From: Macrotis lagotis
Taxonomy: Eukaryota; Chordata; Mammalia; Peramelemorphia; Peramelidae
Direction: 5' to 3'
NCBI RefSeq assembly: GCF_037893015.1
Contig: NC_133661.1
Span: 185,754,306 to 185,818,305, forward strand
DNA length: 64,000 bases
Below the pieces are notes generated by a model. That model had not been told where the DNA came from. It saw nothing but the letters and a program-made list of their open reading frames with translations, and ran no database searches. The position numbers and the translations under genes are program-made. Shown piece by piece: positions 13,401-25,075 of the stretch; position 1 is the first letter of the stretch; every line of letters starts with the position of its first letter.

Positions 13401-16400
13401 TATATGAGTATATACAAAATATATAAAAGAGACATAAGTTGATACTAGGAGGAAGGTACCAGCAGCTGGGAAATCAGAAAAGATGGTAGAAAATGTTACT
13501 TGAACTAATCTCTGGAACAACAACAAAATAACAACAAAACAACAGATTCTGAAATAGATGAGGGAGGTCATTTCAGGCATGGGCAACCAGGGGTGATAGA
13601 CATACAAGTGGAGCAAACAGGAAAGATGTAAGATGTAGAATACTCAAGATTTGGCAGCTGACTGGATATGTGTATGGGAGTAAATGAGAAGCCTTGAGGA
13701 TTACATTGAAGATGTGAATCTGGGTGACTGGAATACCTAGAGGTGCAAGGGATCTTATAAGTTATCTATTGCAATTCTTTCATTTATTGATGAAGAAACA
13801 GGCAAAGAGAGGCTAAGAAACTTTCTCAAAGTCACCGAAGAAGTAAATTTCAGAATCAGATTCAAACCCGGTATGTTTACCAATACATTATACTGCCTCT
13901 CTATGTTTGGTGCTACTTCTAACAGAAATAAGGACTTTCTGAAGGGGGGGGCAGATGGAGGTGAGGATGGGGAAAGATAATGAGTTCAGTTTTGGGCATG
14001 TTAAGTTTGAGATATCTACAATAAGCCCTGGAATTCATACATTGGAAGGACCCTTCCATCCCTGTGGTTTTTAAAATTGGTCGGTTCCAAATTAGTTGGT
14101 TCTCTGCAGAAACTTCATTTAAGAAGGGTGATCAGGCCAGCTATGCCTTGATCCCTTTCTAGGCTGGACTACTATGCTCCATTTCAGTTGAACAACCTGC
14201 CTCCCTAATCTCAAATTTTTAAAACTTTTTTTTAATGCGTTGTCTCCCTTAATTAGAATGTAAGCTTCTTGAAGATAGGGGCTGGGGGCTGTATTTGTAT
14301 TCCTGTTGCTGAGAGAGTGGGTAAGTTCACCAGAGAAAGAATACAGAGAAAGAAAAAGGAGAGCAGAGGAGAGAGCATAGCACTACACCTATATCTAAGG
14401 GATTTCTTGTGGATGATGTTCTAGCAAAAGACTGAGGCAAGATGAGAAACAAAAGGGAGCAATGTCATGAAAACTCCAAAAGTAGAATATTCAAGAGGAG
14501 AAAGTAATCAATAGTATCATGATGTCAATCCTTTGAGAAGGATTAAAACTGAGAAAGGTTTTAGGATTTATCAATCAAGAGGACAATAGTTACTTTGGAA
14601 AGGGTAGTTTCAGTTGAATGATGAGGGTGGAAGTCATACCAAAGAGGGTTTAGAAGAGACTGGAAGGAGAGAAAATGAAGGCAATGAATACAGATAGCTT
14701 TGTCAAGATGTTTGGCTAAAAAAAGAAACAGAGGTAGAAGTTGTGGGCATGGTAGTGCCTGATTAAGGTCTTTTAAGAGAAATTGCATCCCTAAGGGTTT
14801 TTCTGAGAGGTGAAGGGAACTTTCGACTTACCAAGAAGCTGCCTGTCTTACGCCATAATGCTTGGATGACTTCAGTTCGATCAGCTCTGCTAGGTAACTC
14901 ACTTAGAGAGAAAGCAGACACTACCACATCAAATTGTATCTGAGAATCAAAGCAAGAGACATTTGAGACACACTTCTCTCCATCTCGACACACTTCTCTC
15001 CATCTCTGAGGGCCTTCTCAACTTCTACCTCCCCTCTGACCCACTGCCAAATACTCAGGCTTTGCTATAAAGTCCAAGCTGTAATTCTCCATTCCCCATT
15101 CCTTTTCCAGCAGTGAAGAAATCTGACACTTGCCTTTGGTGAGACTGGGAGAAACTGCCTAAAAAAGACTCCTGGAATATGGGGTTCTCCAGAATCTAAG
15201 CCACCTGGAAACAATGAAGAGAATTGGTTACAGGGTGCCTATGTATGTGGGGTGAGGGGAGGCAGAGGATGGAAGAGACATTTAAAGAGAGAATAAAGAC
15301 TTCAAGATACAATTTCTTTTAGGTTTTTTTTTTTTTTTTGCAAGGCAATGGGGTTAAGCGTTTTGCCCAAGGCCACACAGCTAGGTAATTATTAAGTGTC
15401 TGGGGCTGGATTTGAACTCAGATACTCCTGACTCTAGGGCAGGTGTTCTATCCACTGTGCCACCTAGCCACCCCAAGACCTCAAGAATAAAAAAAAAGCT
15501 GGTAAGTATGAGATGGGATGGAAAGGGAAAGGTATGGGAAGAGCAGGAAGAGAAACAGGTTCCTTCTCTTGTTTTGACTCCAACCAGTCCACTCTCAGCT
15601 CAGTAAGTCCACCCTTTGCCTATATCTAAGGAAAATGTAAAATAGAACTGGACTTACCTGATTTTTAGGGGGACTTTTTTAAAAATAAGAAATGGGAAAC
15701 CAACTTCTTCATCTTCTCTCTATCACAACACCCTCTACCTTGTTCTTTGCTTTTATCATTTGTATATCATTTCAACAACCACTGCCTTATGCTCACCTTT
15801 TAGAAGTCTTTCTGCCAAAGCCAACATGGGAGCTGAGCTGTCCACACACAAATATTCACGAAGACTCTGGCCCCAGGTATTATAAGCAGCCCTGTGAAGA
15901 TAAGACTACCTAAAAGATCTAAGAGACAGAGTTCTTAAACAGAGCACTACTCATAGATATTCTCCAAAATAAATTAGTGAGTTATGTCATAGAAAGGTTA
16001 AATATTAATGGTGACATTTCCATTAATTTCTTTGCACCTTCTGAATGGAGGATGGAGGGCTGTGGGGGGAAATGAACTCAAAAATGTTTGTACACAAGAA
16101 ACTGATATGCAAGATCCTATCCTTGATATTCTATTTCTGTCTGTCTTCTCTGTGGGTAGCCATTATTTACTTCCCACACTGCGACCTATTCCCCATGCTT
16201 CTAAAACTCCTTTTCATGCTTTTAAGTTCCTATCCAGAAATTAATTAAGGCAAAAAGTGGATGATACCAGGATCTAATATTTAACTTCACTATTCTCTGA
16301 AACAGGGATGTTCAACCTTTTAGCTCTTTTGAGCAATACTGTCCAACCCACCAAGGTCCCAACCCCTCCCCTCTCTGCAGAACCATTCATGAATACAATG

Positions 16401-19400
16401 CAATGAACACCACCAACTAATGCACAACAACAAATGCAACACAGGTCACAAGAATGCTCCTGCCTCATCTGCTCTAGAATCAATCAGTTTCTTGGCTTTG
16501 GAATGGTATAGGAAGAGTATGAAAATGGTGGGGCTCATGCTGACTTAAGTCACTTACCAAGTAACAGAACCTGTGCCTGAGCCAAAATCCATTAAAGTTT
16601 GTGGCTTAAAATCTGGAACACGAGCTTGGATCTGAAAAAACCCCCCCAAAAAAAACAGAAGGTAATAGCCAAGGTGGGATGTCAGGGATGACATGGGGCC
16701 TTATTAGAGATTACTCAGAATAGAGGACTAGAAGAGAGATTAGATGTGAAGTCTTCGAAAGTTTGGAACTCAAAAAACAAATACTTCAGGAACCTTTCTG
16801 GAATAGAATCCAAGGGATTTTACCTCATGGAAAGCTCTGGAAACAGCTGCAAAGCCACCATCCAATCGTGATGCCATGTATACCAGACTCAGACTTTCAT
16901 TGTAGCTGCCAAAGAAACCAGGCATGTATAATCATCTGTCAAATCAGAAAGATTTCCAGCTTCACAATATCTTTGAATCCATCTGATTATAATTCCTATA
17001 GCTTCTGTCCCCAGGTCATAACATTACTATAGATTTTTGCTAAAGCCCCTAAGTCAACTTTTTTTTAGTTTTTTTTTTGCAAGGCAATGGGGTCAAGTGG
17101 CTTGCCCAAGGCCACACAGCTAGGTAATTATTAAGTGTCTGAGGCCAGCTTTGAACTTGGGTACTCCTGACTCCAGGGCCAGTGCTCTATCCACTGCACC
17201 ACCTAGCCTCCCCCCTAAGTCAACTTTTAACCTTAATTCTATTTCAGTTCCTTCTAGCAGCCTTCCAGTTTCATTTTTCTAAGGTAGAGCTTACATTATG
17301 GTACCTTAGTCTCAAAAACTTTCAAGAATTATATACTGGTATTGGAAAGCACTTAGGTGTAGTGGGAGAGTGGGAGAGCTGTATTGCTTGAGGCAAATCA
17401 CCTCTTTTATTCTCAAATTAACCTCTTTTTTCTTAGGTTCCTTTGCTATAAAATGGGGACAATAATACTTATCTCACAGTGAAGAATGAATGAGATAGCA
17501 CATATAGAACAATTTGCAAATCTTTAAGCAACAAAAGGGACAGTTATTATTATTATTATTCTCTTTAGTTTGTTATTTACAGCCTTTTTAGGATCTACTT
17601 CCAACTTACATATTCAAGATATCACATTTTACCTCTTAGGTACTTGAGACTCTAGTCAGATAGGACTATTTATTGTCCTAAGAGGAAGTTCTTTGATTGA
17701 TTCCTTCCTTCCTTCCTTCCTTCCTTCCTTCCTTCCTTCCTTCCTTCCTTCCTTCCTTTTTTGCAGGGCCTGTGCTCTATCCACTGTGCCACCTAGCCAC
17801 CAGCATATAATAGTTTTAATAACCGTTGCATGAGTAATGAACTTCCATAACTTCTGTTAAGATGAAAAATGAAGTCACAGAAAAAGGCCCATCATGCCTT
17901 TATTGTTTCAAAATCAGAATGAAATAGAAATATTTGTGAGAGCATAAATTTCTGTTGTAAACATCATTAAACACGGATAATTTAAAATTTATAGTTAACC
18001 AACTTGATAGAGCTACTAAGAATATTAAGAGGACTTTTCATTGCTTGTCTTTCCTCTCCCCCTACATAAATTCTGAAGGATCTTTTTCTCTTCTTTTTTT
18101 TTTTGCAAGGCAATGGGATTAAGTGACTTGCCCAAGGTCACACAGCTGGGTAATTATCAAGTGCCTGTGGATGGATTTGAACTCAGGTTCTCCTGACTCC
18201 AGGACTGGTGCTCTATCCACTGCATCACCTAGCTGCCCTCTGAAGGATCTTCCCTGCCTTTTTAGGTTAACTTTTCAATGAACAATCTTTTAAAATTAAT
18301 CTCTTCCAATATCTCCACCCGAGAGAAATACAACAAAATTAATATCTCTTAATACAGTTGCATAGAACAGCAAAACAAATTCCCTCATTAGCCATGTCCA
18401 AATATGCATCTCTTCATTTTTAGTTTGTCAACTCTGTCAGAAAGTTAAAAGGTATACTTCATAATCTTTTTGAACAGACTACATATTGTTTTCATAGATA
18501 AGAGATCTAAAATTTTTCAAAGTTTTTGTCTCTTATTTTATTACTATTGTATGAATTGTTCTGTTGGTTCTGTTTACTTTGCTCTGCATCAAAACAAAAG
18601 TCTTCTCAGTTCCAACTTTATCCATTTCATTTCTTTTTTTTGTTTTTGTGTTTTGCAAGGCAATGGGGTTAAGTGACTTGCCCAAAGTCATAGAGCCAAG
18701 TAAGTATTAAATGTCAGAGGCCGAATTTGAACTCAGGTTTTCCTAACTCCAGGGCTGATCCACTGTGCCACCTAACTGGCCCTATGCATTTCATTTCCAT
18801 TTTTCTATTTCCAAATTTAACCTATTTATTTTTTAAATATTTAAAATTATTTATTCATTTTTACATTTTTTTAAACATTTAAAATTTTTTTTTTGAGTTC
18901 CAAATTCTCTCCCTTTCTCTAGCCCCTCCCTTACTCACTGAGAAGGTAAGTAATATGATACCCATCCTTCCTTTTTTCAGTTTATCAGAGTATCTCCTTA
19001 ATACCTAATATTCCTATCTCTTTTCCTAGGGTTAAGGTTCCTTTTTTTTCTGATCTTAGTGCAAACCCCTTCCCTGGCAACCCCCCTCCTCCCATAATGG
19101 GGAAATTTTCTTACTTCAGTTTTTGCCAGTGGTAGATAGTTTTGCGTAGGGCACTCAACACAGTTCCATGAAGCTGTTTCTCTGGCTGTAATAACCCTGA
19201 GAGGAAAAAATAAAGTAAAGACTAGAGTTTAGGAACCAGTAACATGAAATCTAGTATCTAGTATGGATATATATTAGGAAATTAAAACTCAGGGGACTTC
19301 CAGTCTAAACTGTACACTATTGGAATAATGGTTTAGCCAAAACATTGTTCTTTCTTTAACAGTACATTTTTCTTAGCTGCCCCTTATGACAGCTATCACT

Positions 19401-22400
19401 AATTCAGTGGGGGCTTGGATGACAGAACAATGAAAATTGCTTTGACTAGGATCTTCCCTCACTCAAATTCTGCACCACTTCTTTCTATCCTTGGGTCTGT
19501 GGAATTCAGTGCAATCTGCATAGTTACTTACAAGTAGCCTCAGAAATATCTACTCACGGTCTCAAAAAAAAAACTAAAGGAGTGACCACCTCTTAGGGAA
19601 CAGTTAAACAAATAATGGGCTGCTAGGTGGTGCAGTGGACAGAATGCTGTGTCCTAAGATTCATCTTCCTGAGTTCAAATCTGGCCTCAGACTTACTGCG
19701 TGATTGTGGGCAAGTCACTTAACTCTGTTTGTCTCAGTTCCTCATCTATAAAATGAACTGTAGAAGGAAACAGCAAATCATTCCAGTATTTTTACCAAGT
19801 CCCCAAAAGGATAATGAAGAATTAGGCACAATTGAACAATATAGTATATGAATATAATGGAATATTATTGTGTCATAAGAAATGACAAAACAGACAGGTT
19901 TAGAAACTGGGAACATCTCTATGAATTGATGCAGTGAAGTGACAAACTAGAACAACTTACATGACAAGAAAATTATATAGAAAAATGCCTTTAGAACTTT
20001 AAGACAATAATAAATTCTAAGCCTAGAGGAGAAAAGATTAAACAAGCACCTAATCTCTTTCCAAGAGGTGATGAACTTAAAATGAAAAATAAGATATACA
20101 TCTTCGGCTTTAGCCAATATGGAAATTAGTTTTGCTGGACTCTGCATAGTCATCATGAGGATTTAAAAAAAAGTTCAGTAATGGAATATTCGGAAGAATT
20201 TATTAAAAAGAAATAGCTGCTCATCTAACATTGAGGCAAGTGAAAATGTTTGGCAGATAAAAATTCAAGTCTCAAGTCACTGATATTTCTGCATTTGTTC
20301 TGAAGGAAAGTATAACTGAGAAATCAACAATTGCATAAATGTGTGAAAACACTTCTAAAAGCTAGTTCAAATCAAGGTTAGGTCAAGGGTGTGATAGAGG
20401 AATGTGTGTGGGTAGGATTCCATTCTAAAATACAACCTGGAAGATCCAACATATTTTTTGATCATTCTTGATCAAGATGATTCTAGAGAAAATGAGAAAG
20501 ATCTGAGTATGGACCTTGGTATGTAATGTGAAATAGAATCAAAGGTGATTTGCAATAATAACTGACTTTTACACATGTTTACCATTTACAAAGTGCTTTG
20601 TAAATATATCTTCTCATTTGGTCTTCAAAAAAACTTATGATAAGTAATATAACTATTATTATTATTATTCTCATTTTTATGGGGTAGATCTAGCTCCTAT
20701 TTGTAAGTGCTAATTATGACTTGATTTGATCAAAGACATTTTGGAAAACTGACATATTTGTTTGCCAAGCTGATTTAAAACAAATATTTTGCTCTCCTCT
20801 TAATTAGTTTAACTTGGTTTCTTCCTTTGGCCCATCTTAGCCTTTACCTGTATCCTGTTGGAGTTCATTTGCCAGCTGAATTGCTTTTTTGCGCAGTTCC
20901 TCAGGTTCTGTAGGAAGCTTCCGACTCCAAAGGTAGTTGGTAAGTTTTTGAACCTGCTTCTCTATGTTGGGAATAGAGCTTTCTGTGGACCAGAGATGAA
21001 AAGGGCTTTATCAGTTAACTGAAAATTCCTTTCTTTTTCCTACTTATTTCCTTGTCCAAGGGAGTTACTCACCCTGCACCAGGTATTGGGCTGCAGTGAC
21101 CAGGGCCTGTGGCAGTTGCACTTGGGACAACTGTAATATGCCTGGGTGCTTTCGATGTGGTCTCTTCCCCAGGAAATCTACTATATCATTCTCCTGGGAC
21201 ACTCTGGGACTCAAGTCAGCAAGTGCCTGAGTTCCAAAAAGAGGAAATCTGAAGTAATTTGGTGCATAAAGAAAACTAGGTTATAATATTTTAAGGTTCT
21301 GCAGAATGCTTTAAGTAGATTATTTCATTTGAAAAAATAACATGGAGTGGCACAAATTAAGATTGAATTCAATTAATAGGTAATTTATTAAACTTTTGGT
21401 CAAGAGGCAAAACAAGAGGTGGTATGGTACAGTAGAAAGTATGCTGGTTTTATAATCAGAGTTGGGATCCCACATCTGTCCTATATTTTCTGTAAACTCT
21501 AAGCCTCATGAGGGTTTTTCATTTGTACTGAATATCATCTAAGATCACTTCTACTTCTAAATCTACTATTTTAGGATAGGAGTTTTCCCCAGGGAGAGGG
21601 AGGTTTCTCTTGCTTGGGGAGGGGGCTTCTCTCCCCAAAGACTTTCACAAGTTTGGAAGGCACTTCAAATCTGATCAACAGCTGAACGAGAATTCAGTCT
21701 ACTGCTACACCACGGGTCCACCAGCCATCGCTGTCAGTGAAAGTGAACTTAATGAGCAGAGATGATGGATTCTCATTTGGAGGCTACTTCCTCTCGGTTT
21801 CATATTAGGTAAGGTGCTGGCAGGTTTCGATGCTGATAATAGTCAGGAAGCCGTAAACAACCTTTCAAGTAAATCTTGCACCTGACTTGGGCATAGGCAC
21901 GGATTCTGGGATTACTCATCCCACCTGAGGCCAGGTTTGGGATCCTCCTCCACCCCCTCCATTCCGACGTCTATGTATTTGCATATTTGAGTCTCCGCCT
22001 CTCGTAGTCCTTTTTCTTGTGTCTCACAGCCTGTCTGTACGAATTTGCCTATTTGAATTCCTGCCTCTTAGTGTCCTTCCCCTCCCCCTTCCTGTCTCTC
22101 ACCTTCCCTTTTTCTTTTCTGCCACATCCTCTGCTCGAGCTTTCCCGCTCTGCCTCGTTCTTCGTGTTTCTGCCCCTCTATGACTGTCTCTAACCCTGTC
22201 TTTGCCTTGTCTCGTGGGAGGACAGGTTTTCCTGTGATGGAACGCACACATTGATTGGTAAATGAGCTCTCCCTCAAGGCTTTCCCAATGTGACCATGCA
22301 GGTAGAGGCGCGGGGAGGACTAAAGTTCTCACCCGGAACAATGGGATTCCTGCCGGCTGGCAGCTCCATCTTCCCAGCCCCAAAAGGGTTCTCACGCGTC

Positions 22401-22413
22401 TGGGGGCCGCCAT
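10412..22413 (-). CDS. METTL17: METTL17, mitochondrial ribosome assembly methyltransferase-like protein, 14 coding exons
   Basis: METTL17 acts in the mitochondrial matrix in assembly of the small mitoribosomal subunit; the human protein binds a 4Fe-4S cluster. Exons (minus strand): 22333-22413, 21073-21226, 20848-20982, 19115-19196, 16824-16905, 16558-16631, 15797-15891, 15134-15204, 14832-14939, 12132-12200, 11260-11310, 10971-11063, 10610-10794, 10412-10517. They total 1386 nt in continuous phase, giving 461 aa (human about 456). The N-terminus is Arg-rich and non-acidic, as in a mitochondrial presequence. The SAM-fold motif DFGSGTG is at ~193-199, [14 protein letters not shown] begins exon 9, and a Cys-rich C-terminal part has C335, C341, C352 and CHLCC at 406-410. 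The intron after exon 8 has a GC donor; the others are GT-AG. Introns hold many SINEs and an L1 end. No damage is seen. Confidence 0.97.
11560..11713 (+). repeat. tRNA-derived SINE, diverged
   Basis: Head 'ggggcagctagatggtgc' at the left, then a diverged body ending in an A-rich tail. It lies in METTL17 intron 10, antisense to the gene. Confidence 0.8.
11890..12037 (-). repeat. tRNA-derived SINE with a duplicated head fragment
   Basis: Minus-strand SINE in METTL17 intron 10. After its head ends at about 12018, a second 19-bp copy of the head ('cgccacctagccacccc') follows at once, so part of the SINE head is tandemly repeated. Confidence 0.75.
12336..13165 (+). mobile_element. L1 LINE 3' end (ORF2 C-terminus plus 3' UTR), 5'-truncated
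   Basis: The conceptual product contains [14 protein letters not shown], the conserved C-terminal ORF2 motif of mammalian L1. It is followed by the usual marsupial L1 3' sequence and an A-rich tail near 13130-13165. Only the last ~0.8 kb of the element is present. It lies in METTL17 intron 9, antisense to the gene. Confidence 0.85.
13275..14790 (+). repeat. Old mammalian interspersed repeat family (unclassified), interrupted
   Basis: It begins near 'caagcctttattaagagtc' and continues with the ordered blocks shared with copies at about 25.1-27.1, 41.1-45.4, 52.7-53.1 and 55.5-56.8 kb, for example 'gttttgggcatgttaagtttgag' type blocks around 13990. A MIR-like stretch (13750-13910) and an L2-like 3' end (14235-14310) interrupt it. 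It lies within METTL17 intron 9. I do not know the library name. Confidence 0.55.
15319..15474 (-). repeat. tRNA-derived marsupial SINE
   Basis: A T-run of about 16, then 'gcaaggcaatggggttaag' and the complement of the head ending in 'cacctagccacccc'. It lies in METTL17 intron 7, in the same orientation as the gene. Confidence 0.9.
17063..17213 (-). repeat. tRNA-derived SINE with 15-bp target-site duplication
   Basis: Flanked by perfect copies of 'cctaagtcaactttt' at 17048-17062 and 17214-17228. The intact duplication and near-consensus sequence indicate a fairly recent L1-mediated insertion in METTL17 intron 4. Confidence 0.92.
17380..17545 (+). repeat. MIR-like old SINE
   Basis: Blocks 'ggcaaatcacctctt', 'ataaaatggggacaataat' and 'atgagatagcacatat' follow MIR consensus order. 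Diverged, in METTL17 intron 4. Confidence 0.6.
17700..17757. repeat. (CCTT)n microsatellite grown next to a SINE fragment
   Basis: About 14 TTCC units followed directly by a 45-bp SINE head fragment (17758-17802, minus strand). The array appears to have replaced the body of a SINE. Confidence 0.85.
18085..18238 (-). repeat. tRNA-derived SINE with 13-bp target-site duplication
   Basis: Flanked by 'tctgaaggatctt' at 18072-18084 and 18239-18251. Near-consensus body. METTL17 intron 4, sense to the gene. Confidence 0.9.
18633..18783 (-). repeat. tRNA-derived SINE, diverged
   Basis: T-rich start, 'gcaaggcaatggggttaag', and a head complement ending near 18783. The flanks share 'atttcatttc', probably the target duplication. 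METTL17 intron 4. Confidence 0.85.
19616..19850 (+). repeat. Older full-length tRNA-derived SINE (SINE1/MAR1-like)
   Basis: Head 'gctgctaggtggtgcag', middle 'gtgggcaagtcacttaac', and the longer 3' part 'gaaggaaacagcaaatcattcc' ending in 'caattgaacaa'. This older family differs from the short young SINE by its CORE-like 3' half. METTL17 intron 3. Confidence 0.8.
20555..20690 (-). repeat. MIR-like fragment
   Basis: 'acaaagtgctttgtaaat' and an (ATT)n-rich end match the 3' part of MIR in reverse. Diverged, METTL17 intron 3. Confidence 0.5.
21420..21580 (+). repeat. MIR/THER-like old SINE
   Basis: 'tggtacagtagaaagtatgc' near the start and 'taagatcacttctacttcta' near the end follow the order of marsupial MIR/THER elements. 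METTL17 intron 1. Confidence 0.5.
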
Positions 22414-22660
22414 GACTTCTGAGGAGAACCGGAAGCGGAAATTGAAATGCCCGTGACCCTCCAAAGGTGGGGGGGAGAGAGGGAGAGAGAGGGAGAGGGA
22501 GAGGGAGAGACACACACGTCATCAACCAATGGGAAAGGAAGATGATTTCTAGCTGCCAATCGACGGGCTTTATGTAAATTTCTCAGTGACGTAACGGTGT
22601 TTTTCCTGTTGAGAGGAAGAACACGGGTCAGATTTAACCAATGAAAAAGAAGACGCCGTC
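22414..22660 (-). promoter_or_regulatory. METTL17: METTL17 5' UTR and proximal promoter
   Basis: The ETS/GABP core CCGGAAG lies at 22429-22435, followed by a second GGAA. This is typical of promoters of nuclear genes for mitochondrial ribosome parts. CCAAT boxes read on the plus strand are near 22527, 22556 and 22639, with a CRE-like TGACGTAA near 22588. A (GGGAGA)n-type purine run occupies about 22468-22510. No TATA box is seen. The transcription start cannot be fixed from sequence; the 5' UTR is probably short. Confidence 0.6.
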
Positions 22661-22727
22661 TGAGAGTGTCTCTTAGGTGCCGCTGTTTCTTGGCGGAGAC
22701 ACTGGGCCGCAGTTACCGAGGCTTTTT

Positions 22728-22799
22728 TTCCCATTTATTTATTTATTCATTCATTCATTCCTTCATGCATTTATCTATCTATCTATCTATCTATCTAAA

Positions 22800-22831
<32 letters not shown>

Positions 22832-23022
22832 CTGTCGCTGTTTCTTTTTTCCCTTTTATTTATTTATTCATTCATTTATTGTCTGTTTCTTTTGTCCCCC
22901 TTCATTCATTCATTCATGCATTTATTTATTTATTCCGTCGCTGTTTCTTTTTTACTTTTATTTATTTTTTCTGTCGCTGTTTCTTTTTTCTTTTATTTAT
23001 TTATCTTTTTATGTCACTGTTT
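22728..23022. repeat. Tetranucleotide array punctuated by a recurring 'cgctgtttctt' motif
   Basis: Runs of (TTTA)n, (TTCA)n and (TCTA)n are broken by copies of 'gtcgctgtttcttttt' near 22836, 22938 and 22972, with variants near 22880 and 23013. A related unique-sequence copy ('ccgctgtttctt') sits just outside at about 22679. Several long frames exist here only because the array lacks stops. Confidence 0.85.
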
Positions 23023-24786
23023 CTTAAAAGTGTGGGATAGTCAGTATTTTTTTTTAAACTCTTGAAATTACATATTAATTTATTAGTTTCATCCAGATGA
23101 TGTTTTTATATTTTATTTAATATTTTACATAAACAATAGTTTACATAAACATCTGAAAGGCAAAATTATATAACAAAACAAACTCCATTACAAAGGCATG
23201 TAAAACAGCAAGAATGTTCTTTTAAAATATTAGTACTTAAGACAGACATAATTTAGAAACCATTAACTGTTGCCAATTCCTCCCCCCACCTCTATACCAA
23301 GTTAATTTTAATGAACAGTTAACTTAGGTTTTGGAGGAGGGAAAACATATTTGATAAAATTAAATGAATGGTTTTATAAACATTTTACCTTTTAAGACTA
23401 AATTTTAAGTGTATTTTTCAATAAGGCTCATTGTATTCGTTAGAGAACCAAATATCACAATTGAAATATAAATCCTAATAAGGAGAAGCATCTTGTTTTA
23501 ACTAAGATAAATTTTTGTTTAGAACTGACAAAAATCTGGAAAAATAAATTTACATAGTTATAAATGGACTTATATAGACTTTTTTCATTCCCAGCTCATC
23601 ATACTTCATAAAAAAAAAACAACTTAGGTTGCTGTAAGCCTACTGCCAAAGACTGATGTGTTAGTCTTGTTTTTTCAGTTTTTAATTCATGCTTTTTTCA
23701 GCTCTTCTGAAATATAAGAATTATTAGCATAACTTCAATTATATAGTTATAAAGTTATGAATGTACAATCCCCATATAAAGAGTAGAACATATCCTTCTA
23801 TTCATCTTTCAAGGATGGAATTATAGTATGTTTCACTTGAATTATTCCAAGCTGCAAATTTATTTCTATATTCTCCATTTGGTCAGTGTTGTAATTGGAT
23901 AAAAGACTGTACCATGTGAAATTTGAGTTTGTTAACTAGTAACTTTTGATTTCCAGTTCAGAAGAAAATTGTTTCTATTCAACTTGTATAAACTCTAGGT
24001 TGATTAGAAGGGTGTACAGATTAAAACTTTTTATTGGCTAATTCATAAAAAGATGAACTCTAATAATTCATGTGATTCCAGATGGACATACAAAAACAAA
24101 GGTGAGCTTCTCAAAAAGAAAAAAAATATAATTTTCAAGGGCACTGATGAAAAGAACAACACTAATTAAAATTGTACAGTACTTAGAAGCATTTAGAATG
24201 ACAACAAAACAGTCTTTGGGAGGCACTCAGTGTAGCTACAGCTGTTTCTTAGAGAAGACATACATGAAGTTAACATCCAGTTGTTAACTGAAAAGTGTAA
24301 TAAGGAATTGGATTTGTAAAGTCTTCTCATGTGCACTTATCACCTTTAAGTATTATAGGAATTATGAGATGAGATGAGTCATACTTATTTTGAAAAAGAG
24401 GAATCTTGAGTCTGGGTGAAATTAACTAACTTGTCCAAGTCTTTTCCTCTCTGAGGCTGCAGTATTCATAGTTAATAAATATGCAGTAATTCCAGATACC
24501 TTCCTTCCTCATTTTTCTCATTGTGAAGGAGGGAGAAATGCAATGAAGGTGAGGATTAAAAAAGATGTTATGTAACTGAAGGAGACAGAAGAGTGCATTG
24601 AGCCAAAGTGTCATTGTAAATATTAAATAGGTTTTTAATGAACGACATCTGTCTATCTGTGGCAATGAAGAGTGCCTTTATTACTACCTATATATTCTTT
24701 TCTAATTCACTTCCCTTACTGAGTCAGTTTCCTCATCCATAAAATGATGGGATTGAAAAAATGATTTGTAAAGACCCTTCTGTTTT
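23023..24786. other. AT-rich non-coding region with nothing recognised
   Basis: No gene, RNA or clear repeat found. The sequence is AT-rich with short homopolymer runs. It may include very old repeats that I cannot identify by eye. Confidence 0.5.
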
Positions 24787-25075
24787 CACATCACCTTGGA
24801 GTTAGGAGGACAGGAGTTCGAGTTTTGCCTCAGCACTTTACACTAACTAGCTGTGTGACCTTGGGCAAGTCACTTAACCCTGATTTCCTTGCATCCAGGC
24901 CCATCTACAGTTGTCCTGATCCATATCTGGTCACTGGACCCAGATGGCTCTGGAGGAGAAAGTGAGGCTGGTGACTTAGTACCCCTTCACTCAAATCTAA
25001 TTCATGTGCTTGTCATGGCATCATCTCCCTGATGTTATGGTCTTCTTTGAGAATGAAGGACAAACTATCATTGCT
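24787..25075 (+). repeat. Longer tRNA-derived SINE with RTE-type tail
   Basis: The head is partly lost; 'cactaactagctgtgtgacc', 'tggctctggaggagaaagtg' and the tail 'gatgttatggtcttctttg' match the copy at 2456-2750 in the opposite orientation. Confidence 0.75.

Noticed and set aside
17700-17757. Regular short repeats considered as a CRISPR array
   Set aside because: Plain tetranucleotide microsatellite with no spacers; the genome is mammalian.
22099-22515. 138-codon minus-strand frame around METTL17 exon 1
   Set aside because: The real start is at 22413; the frame continues past the exon 1 donor at 22332 into the intron and begins in a purine/pyrimidine run.
22666-23040. 116-124 codon frames rich in Tyr, Leu and Ile
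   Set aside because: Products of the TTTA/TCTA array, low complexity only.
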